From Brevundimonas sp. (lineage in GTDB: Bacteria > Pseudomonadota > Alphaproteobacteria > Caulobacterales > Caulobacteraceae), in NCBI RefSeq assembly GCF_016742135.1, contig NZ_JACVCG010000002.1, positions 310,001 through 374,000 on the forward strand: 64,000 bases of DNA. The letters are read 5' to 3'. Position numbers and translations under genes: made by a program. This document shows, piece after piece, positions 1 through 8,341 of the stretch. The notes under the pieces were generated by a model. That model worked only from the letters and a program-made list of their open reading frames with translations. It was not told where the DNA came from and searched no databases. Positions within the stretch are counted from its first letter, which is position 1. Each line of letters begins with the position of its first letter.

Positions 1-2
1 TT

Positions 3-248
3 TATAGCAGTGGTGCAACATTTGATGAGTCTATGGAACTTAAGTTCTACAGGGATATCGGATTTATCTGGCGCACTAGAACCATATTTATAGCGCTGGC
101 AGTCATTTTTGCTATGATTGGTGATAATCAAAACATGGATATTTTCCTATTATCAATAGCATTTGGATGCATGGTTTTCTGGGGAGGATTTCTTTTTAGG
201 GACATACTTAGAGCAAAAAAACTCATTACAAAAAGTGCGTCCGCATAG
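3..248 (+). CDS. Small AT-rich membrane protein, probably the C-terminal end of a protein cut by the window edge
   Basis: The frame is open from the first bases of the window to a TAG at 246-248; the first internal ATG is at 33, giving 71 residues. No start can be fixed, because the frame still reads through the left edge. Two hydrophobic stretches (roughly residues 16-29 and 36-55 from that ATG) suggest two membrane helices followed by a short basic tail. By eye the base composition is far more AT-rich than every neighbour, which points to horizontally acquired DNA. I do not recognise a family. Confidence 0.45.
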   Translation, partial: YSSGATFDESMELKFYRDIGFIWRTRTIFIALAVIFAMIGDNQNMDIFLLSIAFGCMVFWGGFLFRDILRAKKLITKSASA

Positions 249-468
249 GTCATGATGCATTGATCACACGGACCGGTCGGTTAGTGGATCGTGATCTCAG
301 CGACGAGGTGATGAATAGCCTGACAAAAGCGCGGTCGCGATGGGCGTTAGCGGCTGAAGTTCTCGCAGCCACCTAAGTCTGCGTTCCAGTGTCCGCTTCC
401 CACCCCCAGCGGACATTCCGCGAGTCCGTTTTTTGGAGGGCGTCGCGCGTCGCTTATGAGCACACGAC
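249..468. other. Spacer between AT-rich ORF and bpt
   Basis: No convincing gene. Composition shifts here from AT-rich to the GC-rich host pattern, so this may be the boundary of a transferred segment. A short hairpin (CGGAC at 410-414, GTCCG at 424-428) followed by six T at 429-434 could be a weak plus-strand terminator, but the stem is only five pairs. Confidence 0.35.
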
Positions 469-1203
469 CTAGGGCAGGTCGCGCCAGCCCTCGCGGGTCA
501 GGGCCTGAAGCGGGCGAAGGCGGGCCTTGTAGTCCATCCGGGCCGAACCCTGGATCCAATAGCCCAGATAGACAAAGGGCAGGGCCTGTTCGCGCGCCTG
601 CATCAGGTGATCCAGAATGGCAAACTGGCCGAGACTGCGACGCGGCATGACCGGATCAAAGAAGCTGTAGACCATCGACAGCCCGTCCGAGAGTACATCG
701 GTCAGGACCACCCCGACCAGGTCTCCGGGGCCGGCACCCGCGGCCGGCAGGCGGTATTCGATGAGGTGGGTGCGCACGGCCGTGTCCTCGACCATGGCGA
801 CATAATCATCCCAGCCCATGTCGCTCATGCCGCCGCCGGCGTGGCGGGCCAGCAGATAGCGGCGCAGCAGGTCGAACTGCTCCATGGTGGCTTCGGCCTC
901 CACCTGGTCGCGGGTCAGATCGGCATTGCGGTGAAGGACGCGCCTCTGCGAGCGCGAGGGCGAAAAGCCGCAGACCGGCACGCGGACCGAAACGCAGGCG
1001 TCGCATCCCTCGCAGGCCGGGCGATAGGCGATGTTCTGGCTGCGGCGGAAGCCGGCCTGTGTCAGCTCGTCATTGACCCCGGCTCCGTCGCTGAACGGCA
1101 GGTTGGCGAAGACCTTGCGTTCGATTTTGCCCGGCAGATAAGGGCAGGGGGCCATGGCGGTCAGATAGAAGCGCAACTGACGCTGGGGCACATGCCGGGT
1201 CAT
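469..1203 (-). CDS. bpt: Aspartate/glutamate leucyltransferase (bacterial arginyl-tRNA-protein transferase family)
   Basis: Bpt transfers leucine from Leu-tRNA to proteins with N-terminal Asp or Glu, making N-degrons that ClpS delivers to ClpAP in the cytoplasm. The 244-residue protein has the family's Cys-rich CEGCDAC motif near residues 64-70, preceded by the typical FRRSQNIAYRPAC stretch, and a GNAT-like C-terminal half (VYSFFDP, YLGYWIQGS, MDYKARLRP). The ATG at 1203 begins MTRHVPQRQLRFYLT, where family members start; the frame is open 22 codons further upstream, but that extension is low complexity. Monocistronic between an AT-rich patch and motB. Confidence 0.9.
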   Translation of the reverse strand: MTRHVPQRQLRFYLTAMAPCPYLPGKIERKVFANLPFSDGAGVNDELTQAGFRRSQNIAYRPACEGCDACVSVRVPVCGFSPSRSQRRVLHRNADLTRDQVEAEATMEQFDLLRRYLLARHAGGGMSDMGWDDYVAMVEDTAVRTHLIEYRLPAAGAGPGDLVGVVLTDVLSDGLSMVYSFFDPVMPRRSLGQFAILDHLMQAREQALPFVYLGYWIQGSARMDYKARLRPLQALTREGWRDLP

Positions 1204-1354
1204 GACTGTGCTCCGGGCCGGGCTCCGGTCTCCCGGACACGGGAATGGACGTCTCGGCCTGTCGGACACGCACCACGCATGCAGGGATGGGAAACCAGTC
1301 CGCGCTCGGGCGCAAGGCCCTTCGCCATCAAGGCGCTAAGGGCGGGGGCCGGTG

Positions 1355-2254
1355 TCACAGGCTGGTATCGCGGGGCAGGACCGGCGCCTCGCGCAACAGA
1401 ATGATCGAAATCCGCCGGTTGCCCGCCAGGCTGGGGTCATCGGGATAGAGCGGCTCTGACCCGGCCTTGCCGTTGACCGAATAGATCCGGTCCACATCCA
1501 CCCCGGCCCCTTCGAGGATGGAGCGGGCGGCGTCGGCGCGCCTTGCCGACAGGCTCCAGTCGCCCGGGGCGCTGGACCGGTTCGACCCGGCGACCGAGCT
1601 GGTGTGTCCGGTGATCGAAATGCGGTTCGGCAGGGCGGTGATGATGCGCGCCACGGCCCGCAGCAGTATCTGGGCGCGCGGGTTGGGGCGTGCGGAATTC
1701 TCTTCGAACATCGAGCGGCCCTCCTGATCGACGATCTGGATGCGCAGTCCTTCGGGGGTCTGGTCGATGATCAGCTGCTTCGACAGTTCGGCCAGTTCGG
1801 GCATCGACTGCATGGCCTGGCGCAGGGACTCGGCGGCGCTGGCAAAGTCGGCCGCCTCGCGCCGGGCGATCTCTTCGCGCAGGGCCGTCTCGCTGGCGGC
1901 GGCCAGATGGCTGCTTTGTCCGGCTTGGTCCGGGGCGTCGGGGGCTTCGGGCGCCATTTGCGTGATGACCGACATGGAGCCCGAGCTCTTGGAGCCGTCA
2001 TCCCCCAGGGCCGTCCCGCCCAGAATGCCGCCCGAGCCCGATGTGGTGGCCGAGATGCTGGCCGGGGCGAAATATTCGGCGATGCCGCGCTTCTGTTCGG
2101 GGTCGGTGGTGTTGATCAGCCACATGAGCAGGAAGAAGGCCATCATGGCCGTCACGAAGTCGGCGTAGGCCACCTTCCACGCGCCGCCGTGGTGGCCGTG
2201 TCCCGCAACCTTCTTGACCTTCTTGATGAGGATCGGACGATCGCTCAGGGACAT
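1355..2254 (-). CDS. motB: Flagellar motor stator protein MotB
   Basis: MotB forms the MotA-MotB proton-driven stator and anchors it to peptidoglycan. The protein (299 aa) shows a basic N-terminus rich in Lys and His, one transmembrane helix around residues 28-47 containing the proton-binding Asp32 in AYADFVTAMMAFFLLMWL, a Ser/Gly/Asp-rich linker, and a C-terminal OmpA-like peptidoglycan-binding domain (ISITGHTSS, LSARRADAAR, NRRISIILL). The start at 2254 gives MSLSDRPILIKK, the usual beginning; a longer frame adds 13 residues. motA is not adjacent, so MotA must be encoded elsewhere. Confidence 0.93.
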   Translation of the reverse strand: MSLSDRPILIKKVKKVAGHGHHGGAWKVAYADFVTAMMAFFLLMWLINTTDPEQKRGIAEYFAPASISATTSGSGGILGGTALGDDGSKSSGSMSVITQMAPEAPDAPDQAGQSSHLAAASETALREEIARREAADFASAAESLRQAMQSMPELAELSKQLIIDQTPEGLRIQIVDQEGRSMFEENSARPNPRAQILLRAVARIITALPNRISITGHTSSVAGSNRSSAPGDWSLSARRADAARSILEGAGVDVDRIYSVNGKAGSEPLYPDDPSLAGNRRISIILLREAPVLPRDTSL

Positions 2255-2358
2255 GGGCGCCTCACTGGATTGGGCGCATCCTTGGTCGATCAAGGTTAAG
2301 GCGACGTTTCCCGTGTCGCCCGGCTTGTGTGCCCCTGCGTGGGCGTTAAGGTCGCCGC

Positions 2359-2865
2359 GTGACCGACTTCTCCTCCCCTGAACCCGACGGCGCGGAAGGC
2401 CGTGCCTATCGCCGCGCCATGGGGGCCTTTGCCACCGGCGTCTGTGTGGTGACGGTCGAGGGGGCCTCGGGCCCGGTCGGCATGACGGTCAATTCCGTAA
2501 CCTCGGTGTCGCTGGAGCCGCGGCTGTTGCTGTGGTGTCTGGACGACAGCGCCGAGCGGGCCGGGGCGTTTCTGCAGGGCAAGCCCTTTTCGGTCCATGT
2601 GCTGGGCGTGGATCAGGCCGGCTGGGCGGACCGCTTCAGCCGGGGTGACTGCCGGCTGGCGGCGGAAGAGACAGGGCAGGCGGAAACCGGGGCACCGGTG
2701 CTGAAGGGCGGCCTGGCGCGCTTTGACTGTGTGCTGCACCGGCAGATATCCATGGGGGATCATCAGATCCTGGTCGGACGTGTTGAGCATTTCGAGGCCC
2801 ATGAAGGGGCCGGCCTGACCTTCTTCCGGGGCCGCTATGGGCGCATCCAGGAGGGCGTGGAATGA
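2359..2865 (+). CDS. Flavin reductase-like (FMN-binding split-barrel) protein
   Basis: The 168-residue protein begins with GTG at 2359. It has the flavin-reductase signature: FATGVCVVTV near residue 24, GMTVNSVTSVSLEP near 41-54 (the flavin-contacting loop), FSVHVLG, and a C-terminal GDHQILVGRVEHF. Such proteins use NAD(P)H to reduce FMN or FAD, often for a partner monooxygenase. No monooxygenase is adjacent. Its stop overlaps the start of the next gene (ATGA at 2862-2865), so the two are translationally coupled. Substrate and partner are unknown. Confidence 0.85.
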   Translation: MTDFSSPEPDGAEGRAYRRAMGAFATGVCVVTVEGASGPVGMTVNSVTSVSLEPRLLLWCLDDSAERAGAFLQGKPFSVHVLGVDQAGWADRFSRGDCRLAAEETGQAETGAPVLKGGLARFDCVLHRQISMGDHQILVGRVEHFEAHEGAGLTFFRGRYGRIQEGVE

Positions 2866-3728
2866 AGGTCGCATTTTCCGGTCTGGGTGTGATGGGCGCC
2901 CCCATGGCGGGGCATCTGGTCGCGGCGGGCCATGAGGTCATCGGCCACAACCGCAGCCCGGCCAAGGCCGAAGCCTGGGCGAAGACGACCGGCGGGACGG
3001 CGGCAGGCACGGCGGCCGAGGCCGCACGGGGCGTGGACCTGTTCATCCTGTGCGTCGGCAATGACGACGATGTACGCGAGGTCGTGGGGGCGGCCTTGCC
3101 GGAGTTGGCCCCCGGCGCGGTGATTGTGGATCATACTACCACTTCGGCCCGGGTGGCGCGCGACATGGCGGCCGTCGCGGCCGAGCGGGGCATGGCCTTC
3201 CTCGACGCGCCGGTCTCGGGCGGGCAGGCCGGGGCCGAGGCGGGCAAGCTGAGCATCATGGTCGGCGGCGACGCCGGGGCCCTGTCCCGCGTCGAGCCTG
3301 TGCTGACCGTCTATGCCAAGGCGATCAGGCACATGGGACCGGCGGGCAGCGGGCAGCTGACGAAGATGGTCAACCAGATCGCCATCGCGGGTGTGGTTCA
3401 GGGGCTGGCCGAGGCCGTGCATTTCGCCCGGTCAGCAGGTCTCGACACGGACGCCGTCTATGAGGCCATTTCGCAGGGTGCGGCCCAGAGCTGGCAGATG
3501 GACAATCGCTGGAAGACGGCGGCCGCGGGTCAGTTCGATTTCGGCTTTGCCGTCGACTGGATGCGCAAGGACCTGGGGCTGGTGCTGGAAGAAGCCCGCG
3601 CCAATGGCAGCCATCTGGCCATTACCGCCCTGGTCGACCAGTTCTATTCCGAGGTTCAGGCCATGGGCGGGGCCCGTTGGGACACCTCAAGCCTGGCCGC
3701 GCGCTTGCAGGCCCGCAGGCGGACCTAG
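2862..3728 (+). CDS. NAD-binding 3-hydroxyisobutyrate dehydrogenase-family oxidoreductase
   Basis: This 288-residue beta-hydroxyacid dehydrogenase has the N-terminal Rossmann motif FSGLGVMGAPMAGHL, the substrate-binding DAPVSGGQAGAEAGKL motif near residue 115 and the catalytic-lysine region GSGQLTKMVNQ near residue 165. The family oxidises 3-hydroxyisobutyrate, tartronate semialdehyde, 6-phosphogluconate and similar acids; the exact substrate cannot be read from sequence. It is coupled by ATGA overlap to the flavin reductase upstream. Its TAG overlaps the stop of the convergent carbonic anhydrase within CTAG. A clearer mmsB paralogue is at 9210-10115. Confidence 0.88.
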   Translation: MKVAFSGLGVMGAPMAGHLVAAGHEVIGHNRSPAKAEAWAKTTGGTAAGTAAEAARGVDLFILCVGNDDDVREVVGAALPELAPGAVIVDHTTTSARVARDMAAVAAERGMAFLDAPVSGGQAGAEAGKLSIMVGGDAGALSRVEPVLTVYAKAIRHMGPAGSGQLTKMVNQIAIAGVVQGLAEAVHFARSAGLDTDAVYEAISQGAAQSWQMDNRWKTAAAGQFDFGFAVDWMRKDLGLVLEEARANGSHLAITALVDQFYSEVQAMGGARWDTSSLAARLQARRRT

Positions 3729-4450
3729 CCCAGGAATTTCACCTCGCCCGTCTGCATCTGTTTAACGGCGGCGACAACCTTGAGGGTGCCGGCCTCCAGC
3801 GCATCGGCCAGCGAGGCGTCGGCTACGCGCAGCTTGTCGGCGACCCGCAGGGCGTTCAGCTCGACGGCCTTGACCGCCATGTCCGTCGCGTCCGACCGGC
3901 GGGCCTCGAGCACTGCGGGAATGATGGGCACGATCATTTCCTCCAGCGACGGGTCGAGCGGCATGGCCCCGTCGACGATGGCCTCGGCCGCCGCCACCGC
4001 CCCACAGCCGGTATGCCCCATGACCACCACCAGAGGACAGTTCAGGTGTTTGACTGCATAGACGATGGAGGCGAGGCCGCGACGGTCGACGGTATTGCCT
4101 GCCACACGAATTGAGAACAGTCGTCCAAACCCCTGATTAAAAAGAATAGTGGGTGGTGTCCGGCTGTCGGCGCATCCGACGATGGTGGCAATCGGATTCT
4201 GTCCGCCCTGCAGCGGTTCCAGATCATCCACCTTGACGTAGCCGAGGTTATTTTCGCCACGCAGGAAGGCCTCATTGCCGGCTTTCAGTTCGGCCAGGGC
4301 CTGATCGGGCGTCGGACGCGCGGGAGGCGGCGGCGCAACGGGCTGGGCCGCAGGCTCCATGGGCCGTTCGAGAGTGGTCGCGCCGCCCGGCCCGTCGCCG
4401 AGGGCGGTTACGGCGCGCGGCGCCTTCTTTCCAAAGCCGAAGAACCCCAT
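3725..4450 (-). CDS. Beta-class carbonic anhydrase
   Basis: Catalyses reversible hydration of CO2 to bicarbonate. The 241-residue protein carries the zinc ligands of the beta class: Cys93 with the Asp95/Arg97 dyad in GCADSRTPP, and His146/Cys149 in GHTGCGA. An N-terminal extension of about 45 residues, rich in Pro, Ala and Gly and starting MGFFGFGKKAP, precedes the catalytic domain and has no clear signal peptide. Codons in the stretch around 4096-4150, encoding TPPTILFNQGFGRLFSIRVA, are strikingly AT-ended for this genome, unlike the rest of the gene. Confidence 0.93.
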   Translation of the reverse strand: MGFFGFGKKAPRAVTALGDGPGGATTLERPMEPAAQPVAPPPPARPTPDQALAELKAGNEAFLRGENNLGYVKVDDLEPLQGGQNPIATIVGCADSRTPPTILFNQGFGRLFSIRVAGNTVDRRGLASIVYAVKHLNCPLVVVMGHTGCGAVAAAEAIVDGAMPLDPSLEEMIVPIIPAVLEARRSDATDMAVKAVELNALRVADKLRVADASLADALEAGTLKVVAAVKQMQTGEVKFLG

Positions 4451-4553
4451 GCACCCCCCGGAAACGCGAACGGCAGACGACCCCAGCGCCTGACGCCTGA
4501 ATGGTTAACAGCGTTCGGCGTAAATCCGGTGACAGTGCGTCTCTGTCAAGCGG

Positions 4554-5558
4554 TCAGCGATTGAGCCATTCGGCGACGCGCGGGGCGAAGTAGCTCAGGA
4601 CGCCGCTGCAGCCCGCACGCTTGAAGGCGCCGAGGCTTTCGAGGATGGCGCGCTCCTCGTCCAGCCAGCCGGCGTCGATGGCCCCCTGCATCATCGCGTA
4701 CTCGCCGGACACCTGATAGGCGAAGACCGGAACCGAGAAGGTCTGACGAACCCGCTGGATTATATCGAGATAGAGGGTGCCCGGCTTGACCATGACGGCG
4801 TCGGCACCCTCGGCCAGGTCCATGGCGACCTCGCGCAGGGCCTCGTCGGAATTGGCATGATCCATCTGATAGGTGCGCTTGTCGCCGACCAGGGCTTTGG
4901 CGGACCCCACCGCATCGCGGTAGGGCCCGTAGAAGGCCGAAGCGTATTTGGCGGCATAGGACAGGATCATAACGTCCTGATATCCGTTGGCTTCCAGCGC
5001 CTCCCGGATGGCCTGAACCCGCCCGTCCATCATGTCGGAGGGGGCCACGACATCGGCCCCGGCATGGGCATGGATGAAGGCCTGTTCGGCCAGTCGCTCC
5101 AGCGAGGCGTCGTTCAGCACCCGACCGTCCTCGACCACGCCGTCGTGGCCGTGGTCGGTGTAGCAGTCCAGCGCCACATCGGTGATGACGCCGATGTCGG
5201 GGACAGCGGCCTTGATCGCGCGGATGGTCTCGGGGACCAGGCCGTCGGGATTGGTGGCCTCGGTGCCGACCGAGTCCTTCAGCGCATTGTCGACATTGGG
5301 AAACAGGGCGACGGCCGGAATGCCCAGATCGCGCGCCTGTCGGGCGGCTTCGACGGCTGCGGCGGTCGACAGGCGGTCGACGCCGGGCAGGGTGGCGACC
5401 GGCACCCGGTCGGCCTTGCCGTCGTGCAGGATCAGCGGCCAGACCAGATCGGCCGGGGTCAGGGTCGTCTCGGCGACCAGACGCCGCACCCAGGGCTGGC
5501 TGCGCAGGCGGCGACCGCGGGTCAGGGGAAAGCTGGCGGGAAAGACGGGCGTGGACAT
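4554..5558 (-). CDS. hemB: Delta-aminolevulinic acid dehydratase (porphobilinogen synthase)
   Basis: HemB condenses two 5-aminolevulinate molecules to porphobilinogen, the second committed step of heme synthesis; hemA, the preceding enzyme, is at 10.2 kb. The 334 residues contain both Schiff-base lysines, Lys204 (YAAKYASAFYGP) and Lys258 (VMVKPG). The metal loop reads DVALDCYTDHGHDG, lacking the Cys triad of zinc enzymes, so this is the magnesium type usual in alphaproteobacteria. Start MSTPVFPASFPLTRGRRLR matches the family length. Confidence 0.96.
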   Translation of the reverse strand: MSTPVFPASFPLTRGRRLRSQPWVRRLVAETTLTPADLVWPLILHDGKADRVPVATLPGVDRLSTAAAVEAARQARDLGIPAVALFPNVDNALKDSVGTEATNPDGLVPETIRAIKAAVPDIGVITDVALDCYTDHGHDGVVEDGRVLNDASLERLAEQAFIHAHAGADVVAPSDMMDGRVQAIREALEANGYQDVMILSYAAKYASAFYGPYRDAVGSAKALVGDKRTYQMDHANSDEALREVAMDLAEGADAVMVKPGTLYLDIIQRVRQTFSVPVFAYQVSGEYAMMQGAIDAGWLDEERAILESLGAFKRAGCSGVLSYFAPRVAEWLNR

Positions 5559-5669
5559 GCCGCCTCATAACCCTTGCCGGGCGGACGGCAAAGCCGCAGC
5601 CGGTCGCCGGGGGTTCAGTTTGCGCCGCCATGCTCTAGAAGGCCTGCGACAGGACAAGAGAGGACCCCC

Positions 5670-6809
5670 ATGGATTTCGCCCTGACCGAAGACCAGCGCG
5701 CCATTCAGGACGCCGCCCGCGCCTTTGCCGAGGCCGAGCTGGCGCCGCACAGCGCCGAATGGGACGAGACCAAACATTTCCCGGTCGACGTCATGCGCCA
5801 GGCCGCTGAGATGGGGTTTTGCGGCATCTACACCGGCGAGGAGCACGGCGGCATGGCGCTGGGCCGGGTCGAATCGGCGGTGATCTTCGAGGAGTTGTCG
5901 CGCGGCGATGTCTCGACCGCGGCCTTCATCTCGATCCACAATATGGCGACCTGGATGATCGACAGCGTCGGCTCGGCCGAGCTGCGCGCCCGCTATGTCC
6001 CGGCGCTGGTGACCATGGAGAAGATCGCCAGCTACTGCCTGACCGAGCCGGGCTCGGGCTCGGATGCGGCGGCGCTCCGGACCACGGCGGTGCGGCACGG
6101 CGACCACTGGGTGCTGAACGGATCCAAGGCCTTCATCTCGGGTGCGGGCTCGTCGGATGTCTATGTGGTGATGGCCCGCACGGGCGGGGACGGGCCCAAG
6201 GGCATTTCGACCTTCGTCGTTGACAAGCACGCGCCGGGCCTCAGCTTTGGCGGGCAGGAACGCAAGATGGGCTGGAACAGCCAGCCGACCGCCATCGTTC
6301 AGTTCGATGACTGCCGCGTGCCTGCCGAAAACCTGCTGGGACAGGAGGGGCACGGTTTCCGCTATGCCATGATGGGGTTGGATGGTGGACGGCTGAACAT
6401 CGCCGCCTGTTCGCTGGGCGGGGCGCGGCTGGCGCTGGAAACGGCGCAGGACTACGTCGCCAGCCGCAAACAGTTCGGCAAGCCGATCGGCGACTTCCAG
6501 AACACCCAGTTCAAGCTGGCCGATATGGCGACGCAGCTGGAGGCCGCCCGCCTGATGGTGCTGCGCGGCGCCTGGGCCATCGACACCAACCATCCCGAAA
6601 AGACCAAATGGTGCGCCATGGCCAAGCGGCTGGCGACGGACGCCTGTTTCCAGATCGCCGACGAGGCCCTGCAGCTGCACGGCGGCTATGGCTATCTGAA
6701 GGACTATCCGCTGGAACGCATCGTCCGCGACCTGCGGGTGCACCGCATCCTGGAAGGCACCAATGAAATCATGCGCGTCATCACCGCGCGGGAGATGATG
6801 CGGCAATGA
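5670..6809 (+). CDS. Acyl-CoA dehydrogenase, probably isobutyryl-CoA dehydrogenase of valine catabolism
   Basis: The 379-residue flavoprotein oxidises an acyl-CoA to the trans-enoyl-CoA, passing electrons to ETF. It shows the signatures YCLTEPGSGSDAA near residue 125, the FAD/substrate region GWNSQPTA and the C-terminal QLHGGYGYLKDYPLERIVRDLR with catalytic-base context LEGTNEIMR. The ATG at 5670 follows a GAGAGG-type ribosome site and gives the usual MDFALTEDQ start. Co-directional genes for 3-hydroxyisobutyryl-CoA hydrolase and 3-hydroxyisobutyrate dehydrogenase downstream make isobutyryl-CoA the likely substrate. Confidence 0.9.
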   Translation: MDFALTEDQRAIQDAARAFAEAELAPHSAEWDETKHFPVDVMRQAAEMGFCGIYTGEEHGGMALGRVESAVIFEELSRGDVSTAAFISIHNMATWMIDSVGSAELRARYVPALVTMEKIASYCLTEPGSGSDAAALRTTAVRHGDHWVLNGSKAFISGAGSSDVYVVMARTGGDGPKGISTFVVDKHAPGLSFGGQERKMGWNSQPTAIVQFDDCRVPAENLLGQEGHGFRYAMMGLDGGRLNIAACSLGGARLALETAQDYVASRKQFGKPIGDFQNTQFKLADMATQLEAARLMVLRGAWAIDTNHPEKTKWCAMAKRLATDACFQIADEALQLHGGYGYLKDYPLERIVRDLRVHRILEGTNEIMRVITAREMMRQ

Positions 6810-7252
6810 GGGGCACGTCCTCTTTGCCCTGGTCGTGGTGGGCCCTGGTGGCCCCATGGGCGGTCTCGGGAAGCCTGACCGTGGCTTCGATGTATCTGGT
6901 CGACCAGACCCGGCGAGGTCTGGACGCGGACATGAACCACCTTTGGGCCACGCGAACGCCGTTGGAGCTGCTCGTCTGGGCGACGCAAATCGGCGGGTTT
7001 GGCGTCGTGGTGATCGCGCTGAGCTTCTGGCTGTCGCGGCTTCTCAGACTGAACAGGTTCGGATTCGTGCTTCTGACCAGTGTGCCAATTCCCATCGCCT
7101 TGCTTTTGGCGGGGTTGTGGCCATCCACATCGATCGCTGAGCCCTATGCCTATCCTCCGACGTGGCTGTTTCCGGTCGCCCTCTGGATCACGCTCGCCGC
7201 CGCAGCGACGAGCTATCTGTGGGTCGCCGATGCAGAGAAAGCGAAAGTATGA
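6806..7252 (+). CDS. Unknown four-helix membrane protein in the valine-catabolism operon
   Basis: A 148-residue protein with about four hydrophobic segments (near residues 8-30, 52-75, 85-105 and 118-142) and no family I recognise. It starts within the stop codon of the acyl-CoA dehydrogenase (ATGA) and ends within the start of the hydrolase (ATGA), so it is tightly embedded between two catabolic enzymes. Despite this coupling, nothing in the sequence shows a catalytic role; a transport or accessory function would be a guess. Confidence 0.7.
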   Translation: MRGTSSLPWSWWALVAPWAVSGSLTVASMYLVDQTRRGLDADMNHLWATRTPLELLVWATQIGGFGVVVIALSFWLSRLLRLNRFGFVLLTSVPIPIALLLAGLWPSTSIAEPYAYPPTWLFPVALWITLAAAATSYLWVADAEKAKV

Positions 7253-8310
7253 CCGACGAACCTGAAATCCTCTCCCGCATCCAGTCCGGTCTGGGCCGGA
7301 TCACGCTGAACCGGCCCAAGGCCATCCATGCGCTGAACAAGGGCATGTGCGACGCCATGACGGAGGCGCTGCTGGCGTGGAAGGACGATCCGGCGGTGAA
7401 ATCCGTGCTTATCGACCATGCGGGCGAGCGCGGATTCTGCGCCGGGGGCGACATCCGCATGATCGCCGAAAGCGGGGCAGGGGATGCGTCGGAGGCCAAG
7501 GCTTTTTTCCACGCCGAATACCGGCTGAATCACCTGCTGTTCGAATACCCCAAGCCGGTGACGGCGCTGGTGGACGGGATCGTCATGGGCGGCGGTGTCG
7601 GCATTTCCGAGCCCGCCGAGGTGCGGATCGCGACCGAGCGGACGACCTATGCCATGCCGGAGACGGGCATCGGCCTGTTCCCCGATGTGGGCGGGGGCTG
7701 GTTCCTGCCGCGGCTGCCGGGCTTTGTCGGCACCTGGCTGGCGCTGACCGGGGCGCGGCTGAAGGCGGCGGACACGGTGTTTCTGGGGATCCACACCCAC
7801 TATCTGCCCACCGATGCCCTGGAAGCGTTCCGCGCCATCCTGGCGGCCGATCCGGCCCATCCCGCCGATGTCGCCGATGGTCTGGAGACCGATGCCGGAG
7901 AGGCACCGGTCGAGCCGCACCTGCCGGCCATCGACCGGCTGTTCGGCTTTGACACCCTGGAGGAGATTTTCGCGGCGCTGGAGGCCGACGGTTCGGACTG
8001 GGCCGGCGCCCAGCTGGCGATCCTGAAGACCAAGTCCCCCCAGTCGATGAAGGTCTCGCTGCGCCAGCTGCGCACCGGGGCGACGCTGGACAGCTTTGCC
8101 GACAACATGGCCATGGAATACCGGCTGGGCGGCCGGGTCGTGCGCACGCACGACTTCCAGGAAGGGGTGCGGGCGGTGATCGTCGACAAGGACAACGCCC
8201 CGAAGTGGTCGCCGGCCGCCATCGAGGGCGTGACCGATGAGACGCTGGACGCCCTGTTTGCGCCGCTTGCGGCCGATGAGGAATGGACGCCCCTGCCGCA
8301 ACTGGCGTAA
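7249..8310 (+). CDS. 3-hydroxyisobutyryl-CoA hydrolase (crotonase family)
   Basis: Hydrolyses 3-hydroxyisobutyryl-CoA to free 3-hydroxyisobutyrate in valine degradation. The 353 residues show the crotonase core: the oxyanion-hole motif GFCAGGDIRMIAE near residue 63, IVMGGGVGIS near residue 108 and PETGIGLFPDVGGGWFLPRL near residue 139, plus the long C-terminal half typical of HIBCH rather than simple enoyl-CoA hydratases. The start ATG at 7249 overlaps the upstream stop. The product is the substrate of mmsB at 9210. Confidence 0.9.
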   Translation: MTDEPEILSRIQSGLGRITLNRPKAIHALNKGMCDAMTEALLAWKDDPAVKSVLIDHAGERGFCAGGDIRMIAESGAGDASEAKAFFHAEYRLNHLLFEYPKPVTALVDGIVMGGGVGISEPAEVRIATERTTYAMPETGIGLFPDVGGGWFLPRLPGFVGTWLALTGARLKAADTVFLGIHTHYLPTDALEAFRAILAADPAHPADVADGLETDAGEAPVEPHLPAIDRLFGFDTLEEIFAALEADGSDWAGAQLAILKTKSPQSMKVSLRQLRTGATLDSFADNMAMEYRLGGRVVRTHDFQEGVRAVIVDKDNAPKWSPAAIEGVTDETLDALFAPLAADEEWTPLPQLA

Positions 8311-8341
8311 GCCTGAACCGAACCGGCCGGGAGTATTGACC

